DNA of 64,000 bases, taken from Bettongia penicillata ogilbyi (Eukaryota; Chordata; Mammalia; Diprotodontia; Potoroidae). The DNA is taken from positions 868,001 through 932,000 of the forward strand of contig JAJHZJ010000043.1 in NCBI GenBank assembly GCA_023548195.1, in the 5' to 3' direction. The notes under the pieces were generated by a model. It searched no databases. It was not told the DNA's origin and saw only the letters and a program-made list of their open reading frames with translations. Shown piece after piece: positions 8,654-23,000 of this stretch (positions are counted from its first letter, which is position 1; each line of letters begins with the position of its first letter). The position numbers were made by a program, and so were the translations under genes.

Positions 8654-11600
8654 GTAAGAGGCCCGCCGGCTGTTTGCGGGGTTCCGCGGGGTGGGGGGCT
8701 GCGGGTGACGAGGGGTGAGCCCGGGCCGAGGAGTGGGGGAGGCCCCCCCCGCCTGCGGCTGCGGCCCCATTGCCGGGAGAGAGGAACCTGAGGCCGGAGG
8801 GGGGAAACTGAGGCACGGGGGGGGCGGCCCGCTTAGTCACCGGCTTTTGCGACAGCCTCCACCCCCTCCAGCTGTGCCCTCCGGCCTCCCAAGACGTAGA
8901 CTTGGGCCCCCCTCTGGGCTCAGCAGCCCCCCACTTACCCGCTCCAGCCTCTCCTCCTGGCCTCCCAGCCCTTTCTCTCCCGGCGGACCCCGCGTCCCTC
9001 CTTCCTCGCTCCCACTGCCCTCTCTCTCTCTTCGGGTCCTGACCTGCTCCGCTCCACTGCCTTGTCGGTCCTGCGCTCTTTTCACGCACACCGACCCTCT
9101 CTCGACCCCCAGGCTCACGTCTCCCAAACTGGACTCAGGGTCTGCCCCCACCCCTCCTCACGCCGGCCCCTGGGGGGCGCCTTCTTCATCATCATCATCA
9201 CCATCACCATCTCCTCCCTCTCGAATCCCAGACCCCAGACAGTCAGGTTGGACCAGTTTCGCCTCCCCCGCCCCGGGCCACCCTGGCCCGGCCCGCCCTG
9301 GGCTCCCCAGCCCCAGCCTTCCCGGCCCAGCCCGCCCCCAGCTTCCCTGGCCCAGCCTCAGAGCCGTTGCTGCCCTCAGATCCCTGTCCTTCCCAGCACT
9401 TGGGGAGCCTGGGTCTTTGTCGGACTTGAGGACACCAGCTGACTTCACTCAGCGCCCACTACGGGGCTTCACACTTCTCTGATTCTCACAGAAGCCCAGG
9501 AGGGAGGCCCCTGCCGTCCTTATCCCCATTTTACAGCCCAAGTTGTGACTGAGGGTGCCGGGCCCTGGGCAGGATCTCAGAGTCCTGATGTGCTGACTCC
9601 GTGGTCCCTTTATGGCCAACTTCCATGGTTACCTGCCTTTTGCTCCTTTTTAGCTTTCTCTTTAAATACCCAGGGGATCATTTTGCCTAGCCTCTTGTCA
9701 GTTTGTGTTTTTCTGCATCATTCCTCACTTTTATGAGTCGGTGCTGTTGATCATCTTAGGTCACAAGGCCCCTCTTAGAATTGACTGAGGAGTTTATGTT
9801 GTTGAAACAGATCCTGCCCTTGCCCGCAAGATAAGCATTTGCGGGTTGAGATGGCTTTCCAGGCTCTTTGTTCCTTACTAGTACTAGTTGAGGCCAAGGC
9901 AGTTAAAATTCCTTGTGGAGGGATCTTCTCCAGGGTCAGTGTCTACCCTTTCCTCCATTTCTCCTCATTCACCTGGGTTCGATTGGAGGTCATGTGCCCT
10001 ATCTTATTTTCATTCTTTCTTTGTTTTGGACGTTGATTTTGCTCCATGCTCACACACGTCTGTCGTGTCACCCACCTGGCTCCAAAGGAGTTCCTTTCCA
10101 TTAGAATCAGCTACGTTCCCAGTGGTGAGTGTGGCTGCTCCAAATGCCACTTGACTCTTTCCTCAAGGAAAAGATCGAGGTTCTTCTTGATGTCAGTAGG
10201 AGGGCTTTGGTCTCATTCCTTCCTCCAGATCTACGCTGATGCATTTTTACCCATTTTTGCATCAAAACTATTCCCCTTTGAAGCATAGCTGGGTTTCATT
10301 TGGAGAACCTTCTCTGGCTCTTAGTGGAGTGTTTCTCCATCATGTTGGTGTGTTGCCAGCAATGCTTTTTAATGAGTCTTTCGCAGATGCTTATCATGGT
10401 CACCGTAATACAAGGGAACCGAGCATCCCGTGCAGTGATGTTTCTTGTTGCCTTTTGAAGGAGAACCTCAGAACTGTCTTCCATTGGTTTTATGGCTGGT
10501 GTGAGTGTTGGCACTGAGATATTTTTGTTCCTACAGCCCATGTGTCTGTCCACTCGTCAGTCACCGGGGAGCATATGCGTTTAGAGGATCCTGGAGCATT
10601 TGGAGCATCCTCTTTGGGGGAGCCATTCCTGATACCTCCCCTGGCCAGAAGTTCTTTGCCCCTTCTCCTCTGGAGACTGCCCTTGCCCCCACTGTTCTCT
10701 GCTACCTAATGGGAAGCCTGTGGAGAAGTACTGACCCTCTTGGTCCGTCTTGTGCCTGTCTAACCTGAAGATGCATGGATAAGTGGAGGAGTGGCGGTGA
10801 CTGGTGTGTCCTTGCCTATGCCTGCCTCCCTCTGCTTCTCTGAGGTCATCAGAGCCTTCGAATGACACTGTAATATTCCAGTGCTTCACTTTGTCCATTC
10901 CCTAGTCTGTTGGCACCAGCTTTGTTGAGGGTTCAGAAGACCTCTTTGCTCTCAGTGGGTCAGAGGTATGCAGAGGGTCAGTCACTCTTTGGGCTGGATC
11001 AACTTTTCAGATTTTGGTTTTCTCTGGCCACCACTCCACCTAGAGTAAAGGAAGAAGAAAGCCATTGCACACGGAATGTGTGGTCAGGGACAGTAAATGC
11101 ACGTGCTGACGGCTGAACGGCTCCTTCCTTATCAACTCCGGGAGTTCATGAATGCCCCTCTGTCTTCTGTATCTTCCACAATTTTTCTTTTTTTCCTCTT
11201 TTTTTTAACTTTGTCAATCAGAGGGGTGTGAAGCTGAGCCACAGAGTTGCTTTAATTTGCATTTCTCTAATTGTGAGTGATTTGGAATGTTTTTCTAACT
11301 GTTGGTAACTTGAATTTCTTTTCTTGAGAACTGTATGTTCAAATCTTTTGACCATTTGTCATTTGGTGAAAGGCTCTCTTTCTTATAAATTTAAATCATT
11401 TATTTCATTATTTTGGAAATGAGACCATTAAATCAGAGAAACTTACTCCAAAGGTTTTTTTTCTCCAGTTAATCTTCTGATTTTGTTTGTGTAGTTTTTT
11501 ATGTGTTCAACACTATCTGCTTTATTTCCTGTGATCTTTTCCATCCCTTGTCTGGTCCTGAACTACTCTCATTTCCATAGGTCTGAAAGGGAATTTCTTC

Positions 11601-14600
11601 CTTGCTCCCCAGACTTGTTTATAATGTCACCCTTTATGTCTAAATCACGTATCCATTTGGAGTTTTGGGAGGTGTGTGTTATGAGCTGTTGGGTCCACCA
11701 AGTCTGTACCAGACTGCTTTCCAATTTTCCCAGTATTTTTGGGCCCATGCTGATGGTCACCTCACTAGCACCCCAGGGACTCTGGGTTGGTCCAGCATTG
11801 TGCTGCTGGGTTTGTTGGTTTCTCTGTGTTATATCCTTTTCCTGTCCCACTGATCAGCCTTCCTTTCTCAACCAGTACTAAGGGATTTCGAGGATTATGG
11901 CTTTGTAGGATAGTTTGAGATCGGGTTACTCCTGGAACCACTTGCTTCCCATTTTTTTCCCATGAGGCCTTGAACTTTGGGAAAATGACTAGAGCAGAGC
12001 AGAAAGGTTATTGCCATGGTCTAGGGCTGCTAGGTGGTGCTATAGTGCATAGAGCACCGTGTTGTATCTGGAGTCAGGAGGACCCTGGGTAAGTCTCTTA
12101 ACCCTGTTTTCCTCAGTTTCCTCATCTGTAAAATGACCTGGAGAGGGAAATGGCAAACCACTCCAGCACCTTCACCAAATGGGGTCACCAAGAGTTGGAT
12201 ACAACTGAGGTGAAAGATGATGAGGGCCTGAGCTTGAGTGATTGCAGTTTGAGGGGAGATGTCTTGATTATGTGAGGCGAGTGGGAGAGCAGTGTTGAAG
12301 ATAGCCCTGAGGTTGGGAGCCTGCCGGTGATGGGGGAGGTGAGTTGGGAGAGAGGGTGGAGTCTCAACAGTGATAGGAAAGTTGAGAATAGAGAAGAATT
12401 TGAGGAGGAGGGAAGGATGCTAGTAAGTTCTCTATTGGCTGAGTACTAAAAAGGCTGTTGGGTAATCCTTGGGGATTTTGGAGACAGCAGGTCAGTTGAC
12501 TCTTGAGACTAGAGGAAGGAGCTTTGGTTAGTTTATCTCAGAAGAAGGGAGATGCAGATGGGCATGGCTGGATCCAAGTGGGGATCCTTCTCCCTACCTG
12601 GAAGGCAGGAAAAGTAGTGCCTGTTGCAGATACATACAGGCGTACACTGTGTCTGAATTAACCACATGGAAAGAAAATGAAATTAAATGTAAAAAAATAG
12701 AATAGCTCCTGCTTCGTTGTACCTTGTGAGAGGTTCGACGCTCCAGCTGGAGGTGGGCAGCATTTTTCATCAGGAGTCCTTGGAGTTACGGTTGGCCCCT
12801 GTGTGGATCGGAGTTACTACAAGTCTTTCCCAGTTGATGACAGCCATATTGCGGTTACTGTGTCGATTGGTTTCCTGATCTGCTCGCTTCCCTTCCCAGG
12901 TTTCTCTAAGACCGTGTATCCCCCAGCGCTGCACGCCCTCCCCCCTGACCTTTCTTCCCACTGTTTGCTAAGCTCTTCCCCAGTAATTAAGGAGCATTCC
13001 TTCATTTCCACAAAAAGAGCACCTATAAATGTTTTGTGTACATAGGAATGCTTTTCCTGAGCTTTCTGGGCCCATGGCTGGACCATTGCTCTACCCACAG
13101 TACTGTAGGGGGTCTGTTTTCTTACATCCCCAAATGAGGCTAGGGAAATACCTGGGTATGTTTTCACAGGCCAGAGATTTCTGAGGATGACAGAGGACTC
13201 CTTTTCGAGGTCTTTGTCAACATGCCCCATCCCATGGGCACTTTTGCCTTTCCCTGTTAGATGTGATCTGCTTCAGGTGTGCCCATTGCATGGCCTTCAG
13301 CAGGTGTGTAATAGGTACTGTTGTGGTCTGTTTGGCTGGAGTGGCTAGGATCTGATCCAATGTGGCGGGCCATTTGGCCACAATGAAGGCCCGCCATGTG
13401 GGCTGGGGCGCAGTCTGGGCCATGGGAGAGAAGGAGGGGGAAGCTAGCCCTCGCAGGGGATGGCCAGAGGAGAAGAGCAGACAGATAATTTGCCTGTTGA
13501 GTTATATCTGTTGAATTTAACATTAGACAGTATTTTTGAGCATAAATCAGTCAGTCATTTAATGTATACTAAGCTCCTACTGTGTGCCAGGCATTGCGCT
13601 AAGAAATGGGGATAAAGAGAAGGACCTACCCTCAAGGAGTTCACAGACTGATGGCGGAGGGGAGGTCATCATTCACATGACTCTGTGAAGACATGCTGTA
13701 TACAGAATAAATTGAAGATAATCACCGGGGAAGGCATTGGCATAAGGGCGTTCAGGAACACCTTTCAATAGAAGATGGAGTTTTTGCCAGAGATTGAAGG
13801 AAGCCGGGAGGCCAAGATGAGAAAGGAGAACCTTCCAAACAATCGCCTGAGTAAACACCCAGAGTCTGGAGATGGAGGCTCTTCTGGGAGGTCCTTTCAT
13901 TGTGTTCAGCAGTACTTGGGGGGAGTGTAAGATGTAAGCTGACCTGAAAGATGGGGCATAGCCTGGGTAGGGAAGGCTTTGAATGCTGTATAGAGAGGAT
14001 CTAATAGCTGATTCTGGAGTTTATTTGGTAGGGATGGTGGTGATATGGTCAGATCTGAACTTTAAGAAACAGTCAGGGAGAGACCCACCCCCTTCCTGTG
14101 CCCCCCAGTGGCCTGCACCATGGCAAGGCTGTGGGGGATAGAAGGTAAAATGGACAGGCTTTGACAGCAGGCTGGCTGGGGATGGGTGGGTGAGGAAGAG
14201 GGGAAGGAGGATGATCACTTTGGATGCGCTAAGATGTCTTTCTGACACCCAGTTTGAGATTCCTAAAAGGCAGTTGAAGATTCATACCTGAAAGTCAGAG
14301 AAATTAGGGTTGAACAAAAGACAGCTGAGAAGCGCTTGCACAGGGATGGAAGCTGCTGAGGTGGTCAAGTGAAGGCTTTTGGAGCAGGGCTTCTGAAGCT
14401 TTGGCCACTCATGGCCCCTGCAGCGCCTCTTAAGCTGTGAGTCACGACCCCTGCAGGTATAGAGGGAGAAGGCCCTAGGCAGAGTCCTGACGGGGACCCC
14501 TATGGTTATCAGGGATGATGTGGGGGAGGAGAATCTGGGGAGAAGAGGGGGATTACACCGAGCTCAGGAAGCACGAGGATTGGGAAAAGGCCGTTGGGTT

Positions 14601-16999
14601 TGGCAACCAAGAGATCATGGGCAATCTTGGGAAGAACTGTTTTTGTTGAAAAATGTGGTTGTTAGCTGGACTGCCAGGAGTGCAAAGGAGTGAGGGGGAG
14701 TAGAGGCACCGATTGCAGGCTCCCTCAGAGGAGAGGGGGAAGGGGCTTAGATCACAGCTACTGACGGTGATTGGACCAAGGGAGGGGTGTTTGAGGATGG
14801 GGCAGATACATTCATGTTGCTGGGAGATGGGGAGAAATTGAAGCTGTCTTTGAGAGAGTGGGGAATGACTGAAAGTGAAAGAGATCCTTTGACTGGACCA
14901 GGAGAATGGGGGTGGAGGAGAGTCAGAGGGAGGAGAAGAGGGAATCTCTGCAAAAGGCCTTGCTGTGCTGGAGCCGAAAGCCCAAGTAGGCGTGTTGTTT
15001 CATTCAAGGTGTGTGTGTATTCTTGAGCTGGAAGCTTCCTTGGCTTGGGTGGGTCTACAACTGAAGTTTGGCTAGCTCACAACACCTTGAAAAATCTCAT
15101 TTGATCCTTACAACAAATCTGGGAGGTCAATGATATTATTATCCCCATGTTAAAAAAGAGCAAACTGAGACAGACAGGGGAGTGACTTGTGCAGGGTCTC
15201 ACAGCCAGCATGTGTCTGAGGCCACATTTGAACTCTGGTTTTCCTATTGCCTCTAGGATCAAATACAAAATCCTGTTTGGTTTTCAAAGCTCTTCATAAC
15301 CTGCCCCCTCCTACCTTTGCAGTCTCTTTACACCTTTCTCCCTATCCCATGCTCTCCTGGCTGTCCCAGGAGCAAGGCCTTCCATCTTTCTGCCACTCTG
15401 GGCATTCTCTCTGCCTTTGCCAGTACCCGGAACATTCTCAGAAGAAATTCCCTTCATAAAAGGATTTGTTCTGTAAACCTTGAACTCAGACAAAAGGCTG
15501 CACCTGAGGACCTAGAAGGACCCATGTGGCCTCGAGGCCACAGCTTCCTCACCCTTGTATCTAACCTTTTTTGGTGCTAGGATCAGTCCTTTTCTGTTGC
15601 AAAAGTACATAGCCCTAAACTTTTGAATTTGCCCCTTGCTTTTTCAAAAGCAGGTTAGAATGAAACCTATTGACTGCAAGTTTTAGTTGTTTATGTTTTA
15701 CTCCACTTATCAATGAATGGGCTGCACTTGAAAAGCTCCTAGGTGGGATTATCAACTTTCCAGTAGGATTTCCCTTTCTTGTGCTTAAAGTGCCTGGTAG
15801 TTTTCCTCCTATTTCCAGGCATTCCTCAAGATAATGTGATTAGTGGTGCTTCCAGGCTTCGGCCAAGTCAGCAGCAGCCAAGGGTCTTTAGTCGATCTTC
15901 TGGCTCATGTGTGGCAGGGCTAGGAGAACAGTCAACCAACTGTTGACTATCCAACATTTGTTGAATGATGCTTTTGGCATGTTGTTTTCCAGACTTAGGG
16001 TTCGTTCTTGTGCTCCTGATGTGAAAAATAAAAATGATTGTTCCAGAGGTGGGGAGTACAAATGTTTCACAAGTTTGCTCTTTCTGAGGGACTCATAGGT
16101 TCTAGTCAAGAGATAGGAAGAAGCTAGTTAAATGTTGCTTCTTGACTCAGAGCCATTTATAAACGGGATCCCTTGGCCAGGAATAGATGCCCTTGAACAT
16201 GAACACCCGTTTGATGGGAAAACTTGGGAAGCCCCTTCGCTGTCAACCTATAGGATCCCACCCCAGATAGTGTCTAGATTTTAGATTCCTGTCCCTTTGA
16301 CCATTGCCAGATGACTGCATGATGGATTTCACTTGGGGACCTTTAAAGTCCAGCTGGGCAAATGCCTGGAGTCAGCCTGGTCCCCTGGCATACATGACTT
16401 CTTCATTCTAGGTCCAGTCTGCCCTCCATCTGTCCTGTAGATACATTTTGATGGACAAGCACCTTGGTGGGCAGCAGCTGTCTGACTGTGCATCATTATT
16501 TGGGCAGTAGATGTGCTTGGTCTTTCATGAGGGGCCACAGCTTTCTTCCAGAGGGCTCTGCTGGGTTCAAGAGTTTGTTGCTAACATTGCCATGTCATTG
16601 ATGGACTAGAGCCACCTGGAATTGCTGCCTGTCCTTAAGAAGCCCTCTTCCACTTGGATTTTGAACTGAACCTCCATCCCAGTGGGGAGCATTCACCTTT
16701 GGCCATCAGATGTCTTCTGGGGTTACCCCTTGGCTCCTGCTTACGATTAAAGGGCTATGGAACAAGGTTATGCTGCAGGCACATCTGCCCAGGAATTACC
16801 AGTGATTCTGATGGGATAGGAGACACCTTTTTGGAAGAGGGTTGTTTGTTCTAATAGAGCCCATGCTTTTTCATAATCAACAGAAAGGAATGCAGCTGGA
16901 TCCTGTATTGGCAATGCCTCTCACTCAAATACCAGATGGCCAGGTTATGATCTAGTGTAGATTATCCCTTGTGAAAGCCAACTGGTTTGTTCCTTCCTG

Positions 17000-17037
<38 letters not shown>

Positions 17038-20000
17038 GTAGATGGGAAGGCAAGCGTGGGGGCTGGTTTTTTTAGTGTGGTGTTTAGTAGAGCTCACCAT
17101 TTCTTCTCTGTACTTGGCAGTATGGCACAGAGGGCCTGGATTGGAATCTCAGCTTTGCCACTTATTTGCTATGTGACCTTGAGATTCTCTCACCTTCCTG
17201 GATTCCTTGGGCTCCTCATCTGCAAAGTGAGGCGGTTGGACACCAGGCCTGTAATCCTAGGCTTACACAGTTGTCTTACTTAACTGTGACCCAATCCCTC
17301 AGCTCCCTGGTGTGCTGCTTCCAGGAGGGCAGCCCAGGGTGATTTGGCTTAGGAGATAAACTATAGAAAGCACTTGGCAAACCTGAAAGTGTTACATGAG
17401 TGTCAGCTGTCAAAGTAACCAGAAATGGGTTGATGAGTGGCTGCTCATGGTGGAAGGTACTGAGTGGAGAGGACACCAGACCAGACTTACTCAGTTTGAG
17501 GAGGACTGCTTTTTTGTCTCATTATCCTTGTATCTACTTTGGGGGTTCTGTGATTTGGAGGAATCCCTGCACCCTCCTGGGCCTCACTGTTCTTTGAAGT
17601 GATGAGGTTGAACTCAGCTAAGGAACTTTCCATTAATTCTTCACATTAACGTTTTTGATCCTTTCTCTGCTCAGGGTGTGACCTCGGAAGGGAAGCAGAG
17701 GAAGGAGGATCTCTGGAGTTCAGTCCTAGTTAGAGTTGGGAACAATCTATTGTCCAAGAAATGAACTCGTGGTCTGGGCTGCGGAAGGGTCTTTGGTTAT
17801 CATGTATTTTGATTGACCCATGATCTTGCTGGTCCAAAGTCTTGGGCTCATCATGAACTTATTTATTTATTTATTCATCCATCCATCCATCCATTTATTT
17901 ATTTAACTTTTTGCATTCATTTTCACAAAATTTTGGGTTCCAATTTTTCTCCCCTTTTATCCCCTCCCCCCACCCCAATACACCGAGCAATCTAATTTTC
18001 CCTATCTCCAATCTGCCCTCTCTTCTGTCATCCTTCCCTTCTCTTGTCCCCATCTTCTCTTTTGTCCTGTAGGGCCAGATGACTTTCTATTCCTCCTTAA
18101 CTGTATGTCTTATTTCCTAGTAGCAACAACAATACTAAACAGTTGTTCCTAAAACTTGAGTTCCAAATTCTCCCCATCCCTCCCTCCCCACCCATTCCCT
18201 TTGGGAAGGCAGGCAATTCAATATAGGCCCTATCTGTGTAGTTTTGCAAATGACTTCCATAATAGTCGTGTTGTGTAATCATCATGAACTTTTTGCAGAG
18301 GTGTTGAGGCCTTCTTTCTCATTCTTTGAAGATTTTGTGCAGTATTCACCTGACCATCTCTTATCTTTCTCTTTGGCTACTCCCCTGGCTTGCCCCTTTT
18401 CTACTCCATTGTGCCCAGAAGGATGCTAGATCCTCCTTAGACCCTCCATGGCTCTTAGCATTTCTTTGAGTTGTCCAAAACTCTGATTCCTTTGAGATCC
18501 TCGTCCTCTCTGATCTGTACCCATGCAGTATTAGTAGGAGCAGCTTTGGATTGTTGACAAGACAGGATGACATTCAGTGGATGTGAGCTTACTTCTTCTT
18601 GTCTATAAAATTGAGGAGAATGGTGTGTTCCTATATGGGTCCTGGTGCAAAGGCTTTTCCTGGAGTGCTCTGTGTGGCATACTCTGGGCCCAGCCCTATC
18701 CCCGGGGTCTGAAGATCTCTCTTTATGTCTCTCTGTGCTGAGTTGGGCTGGACAAATGATTCCTGGTTTTTTTCCTGGATTTCTCCATCAAGATATAGAC
18801 TAGTGCATTTTCTTGATCTTCTTGGAGGAGTTAGCTTCCAATCACCCTGCAAGCTTGGCGCCACCTGCAATAATGTATTAAAGAAAGAGTAGGATAAGAT
18901 TACATGCCCTCCTGGGGAGGGAGGGGGAGAAAATTTGGAGCTTATGGAAGTGACTGTTGAAAACTGAAAACAAATAAATTTAAAAATGGAAGAAAAAGCT
19001 ACATGCAAAATAATAAAAAAAAAGGAGAATAGACTTCCTTCCAAGTGCTGCTGTGAACATGACATAATGGGGACCCTGGATTCTTAGGGGCGATGGTTGC
19101 CAGCAGCACCTGTTGATGTCTTGGCTGCCAACCAGGTGAAGGAAGTACACTGTGTCTTTGCTGTTCTGTATCTATTTATATATTTATATCCATATGTCTA
19201 TATCGTCTTGCACATTGATGAAAGAATCACTCTCAGGGCTGAAGGAAATCAGTTTTGAGTTGGAATTGCTGAGATTTTCTTGACTTTTCTTCCTGGGATT
19301 TTTAAAAAAAAAACTTTTTTCTTAATTTTTAACTTAACAAGCATTTCTTTCCTGTTCTTCGGACCCTCTACTCTTGTTGGAAAAGACAAAACCAAACCCT
19401 TGTAACAGATGGGAATAGTCATGCAAAAGAAATTCCCCTCATTGGAATGTCCATAAGTGACCTTTTATTTTGAATCTTGAGTTCATGCCCTCTCAGTTAG
19501 GAGACTTTAGTCATTGGTCCCCTGGAATTGTGGTTGATCATTGAATTGGTTGAGGGTTATTTTCGTTGCAGAGTTGTCAAGAGTGATTAGTAATTGCATT
19601 TGCATAGTCCCTGTGTGTATCTTGATAGATAACTCACAAGTGATTCGATGCTCTCTATATTTAATTTGAATGGAATTTCTCTTCCTATATCTTCTTGTGG
19701 CTTCTTAAGCCACTTAAGTGGTTCTCTATCTTTTTTTGTTTTTCTTTGCCTGTGTTTATACTTTTAATGTCTTTTTCTTGTCTTATTTTTAGAGTTAGCA
19801 TTTCTAACACCGTGTTAGTTAAGGTAATAATGAACAGCCTTGCTTTACCCCCCCTCCCCCATCTTATTGGAAAGGCCTCCAGTTTATCCACATTACAGAT
19901 TATGTTGACTCTTGGTTTTATATCTATACTACTCATCATGTTAAAGAAAGAACCATTTATTCCTTTGCTTTCTAGCATTTTTAGTAGGAGTGGATATCGC

Positions 20001-23000
20001 CAACAGAAATGGATTTTGTCGAATGGTTTTTCAGCATCTCAATATTATGTGATTTTTTATTATTTTTGCTATTAATATGTTCTATTATGTTTACATTTTT
20101 CTTAAGCTGAACTACCATTTGAATGTCTCTTGACTGTGAGTAGGGATAATGTCCTTCTTTGTGCTTGTATCCCCAGTGCTTGAAATGTGGTAGGTCCTCA
20201 ATAAATACTTGCTGATTTTGAAGGAACTTGGGAATTTTGAGAGGTAGAAGCAAGGTGTCTGGACATTCCAAGGATAAGGACAGCCAGCATGGAGACGAGA
20301 GGATGAAGATGGCCCATGGGCAGCAGCGGGAGGATCTCTTTGGCAGGGCCCTTGAGTGTGGGAAGAGGATCAGTGTTTGCTGACGCCCACGGGGTCACTT
20401 TGGGCTAGGCTGGAGGGACCTTTCTGGACTGACCAGACTGGGAGCCCCTGGGATTTTGAGTCTCTCTCTGAAGAGCCTTGAGGCAAAAAGACAAATGAGG
20501 AGGTAGTAAGGAAGGAGCTGCAAGCTGTGTGGAGACACAGGGTGGGTGCTTCAGGAGCTGGGTATGGTGCCTGGAAGTGGATAATGGATAATGGGTAGAG
20601 AAGGATGTGCAGAAGATGGTTGAAAGACAAGGAATGCTCATTGAGGTGTGTTGAGTTTGAGAGGACTCTGGGATGTCTCTTAGATAGGTGGTCATGAGTG
20701 TGATTGGACAAAAGGATCTGAGCATTACCTGCATGGAGGTGATAATTAGACCTGTGACTGTGGGTGAGGTCACTGAAGATAGTTAGGAGAGAGGAGGACC
20801 CAAGCCAGAGCTGTGAGGCCATGTGAGATGACTGAGAAGCCTGAGAAAGAGTTAGCTGACAGACAGGTGGGATGGGACCCAAGGGAGCAGCTGGGAAGGG
20901 GAGGAAAGGGGAGAGGGGTCAGCACTGTCAACACATGAGACAGGTCGAGAAGATCGAGGATGGGGACAAACTGTTACATTTGGTGATTAGAAAACCTTTA
21001 GTAACTTAGAGGGGAGGATTTCTAGTCTAGTCGTGTTGGGTTATATGTCCTAGAAGGTTGAGAAATGAATGAGAGAGAGAGAGATAGGAGGTGAAGGAGA
21101 GTGCAGGCTGCCTTGGCGGTCACAAGGAGGTGCCATCAGTACCAGTGGGGCCTCTGTGATATGGAAGGGCGGGTGCCGCAGAGACAGGGAGGCCGGCAGG
21201 CTGCATAGTCTTTGGGCACATAGCAGGGACAGACCGACATCTGTGCAGGGCTTAAAAAAAAGGTTTTGATGCCTTTTATTTTCATATTATAATTATTTCT
21301 GACCATATCAGTTGATAAGTCTTCCAAGGGTCTTGCATTCTTCATTGTAGTAATACTATTCCAATAGCAGTCTTTTATTTGTTTCATTTGAATTGTATTT
21401 CTGAGCATTAGGGCTTGAAGAAATCAGCACTTCAATTTTTGGCCACAGGAGTAGTTAACAAGCGCACCTTGTTTTCTGCCATAGGTATGTAACTAAAACT
21501 GTTACTCGGAGAGCTGAGAAGGGACCATAATCCTCCCATTTTGCGGTAGAAGACAGAGGCCCAGAGAAAGTTGTGGGCTTTTTTTTTTTTTTTGCATTTG
21601 CTTTGAACCGTCTTATTTTGTTCTTTGTGGGAGCCTGGATCAGTGGGTACTGCTGCCAGAGACTCCTTCATTCACTGAGGGGGCCCCCAACTCCTGCCTG
21701 TTCTCTTGGCAGAGGAGACATCAGGGGCCTTCTCTGGCCTTGTTCCTCTGTGCCTGGGCATGATCCACTGTGGGCCCTTTGAGCTCCCCATGCTTCCCCT
21801 GGTTGTGCAAGGAGCAGGGAGTCTCTTTCTTAGGATTAGCCTGAGGCAAGCAGGCTCTGTGAGAACCTTGTAGGCTGAAAGAGAACCTCCTGGATGTGGG
21901 TTCTGGCGTGGGCAGTCCATCCCTGGACAGACTGGCCAGGCTTGCCAGAGTGAGGCCTACCTGCTGAGTGCCAGTGTTTACAAACATTCCCTTTGGAGTC
22001 GTGGGCTCCAGCTTGGGGTCCCCAGCGCTCCCTCAGAGTGTGTCTGAACTAAATGAAAATGCCATTGGGGACTTCACAAAGTCATAAACCTAGAGTGGAG
22101 CACAGGATGATGTTAGCCCATGGACCTGCAGGGAGGCGTTTCCTCTTGAGCACTGATTTGCATAAAGGTCAGTTATTAATCCTTTTATTTAAAAAAAGAA
22201 AAAACATTTGGGGTCAGTGCCTGGATTTGACTCTTCTGATGATTATGACCTGTCTGACCTGGCCAAGTTCCTTGCTCTCTGGGCTTCCTTCTTGCCCTCC
22301 GGTAAAATGTGTGTTGGACCAGATGGCCCTGAGGATCACTTCTGTCCTGCTTTCCCTTTGCTTCCCTTTGTGCTGAACATTTTTGTACATCCAGTTTCCT
22401 TCAGAATCGGCCAGGTCTATCTTTAAAAGTTTTGTTAAGTGAGTTTGAAGATAGTAGACATTTGCTTTTTCTGAATGTGCCTAGTGAGACATAAGACTAG
22501 CAAAGAGATGGCAGATAATGTTGGGAAATGTCATTTTGGCCTACCTGGGCAAAATCCTCTGGCCGAGTCAGCGCAGCTAGTCAGTAGGAGGGAGCCTGTT
22601 CCTGTCTTCTGCATGAGGCCTTTCTCCCTTTCCTCCCAACTTCAGGGCCTCCTCCTTTGAGCTCCCTTTCCCTTGCCCCGGATATTTCTGTAATTGATGG
22701 CCAATTACTCCATAGTGCTAGTACTTAGACATTGTCTAGTCCATAGGAACGATTTCATATATGTTTTTGGATTCATTGTAAGCACTTAATAAATGCATGT
22801 GCCCACACACACAGTTTTGTTTACCCAGGGTGACTTTTTTTTTCCTTTTCTCCTCCAACAAATATTATAGTTATGCTTGTGAATGAAATATAGGGGAAAA
22901 ATTAGGTGTTTATGGTTCTTTACAATTGAATGTTTTGTAACTCCTTTGATTAAATCCATCAAATATTCATTGAGTTGCTGCCTATACTTTGTGTCTGCTC

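Noticed and set aside
7958..8791. 277-codon plus-strand open frame across the promoter and exon 1
   Set aside because: It is open only because the DNA is very GC-rich. It coincides with the ATAD2B frame within exon 1 but runs on upstream without an ATG in good context and on into intron 1. The true start is at 8423 and the donor at 8654.
8715..9482. 255-codon frame downstream of exon 1
   Set aside because: It is a Ser/Pro/Arg-rich low-complexity frame in the intronic tail of the CpG island, with no family match and no splice support.
16850..17000. Reverse transcriptase fragment on the minus strand
   Set aside because: A weak GFHKG..STLDH-like reading was seen, but flanking sequence gave no further motifs in order, so I did not call an element.
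20370..20882. 170-codon minus-strand frame as a gene
   Set aside because: It is L2 reverse transcriptase with a lost catalytic motif.
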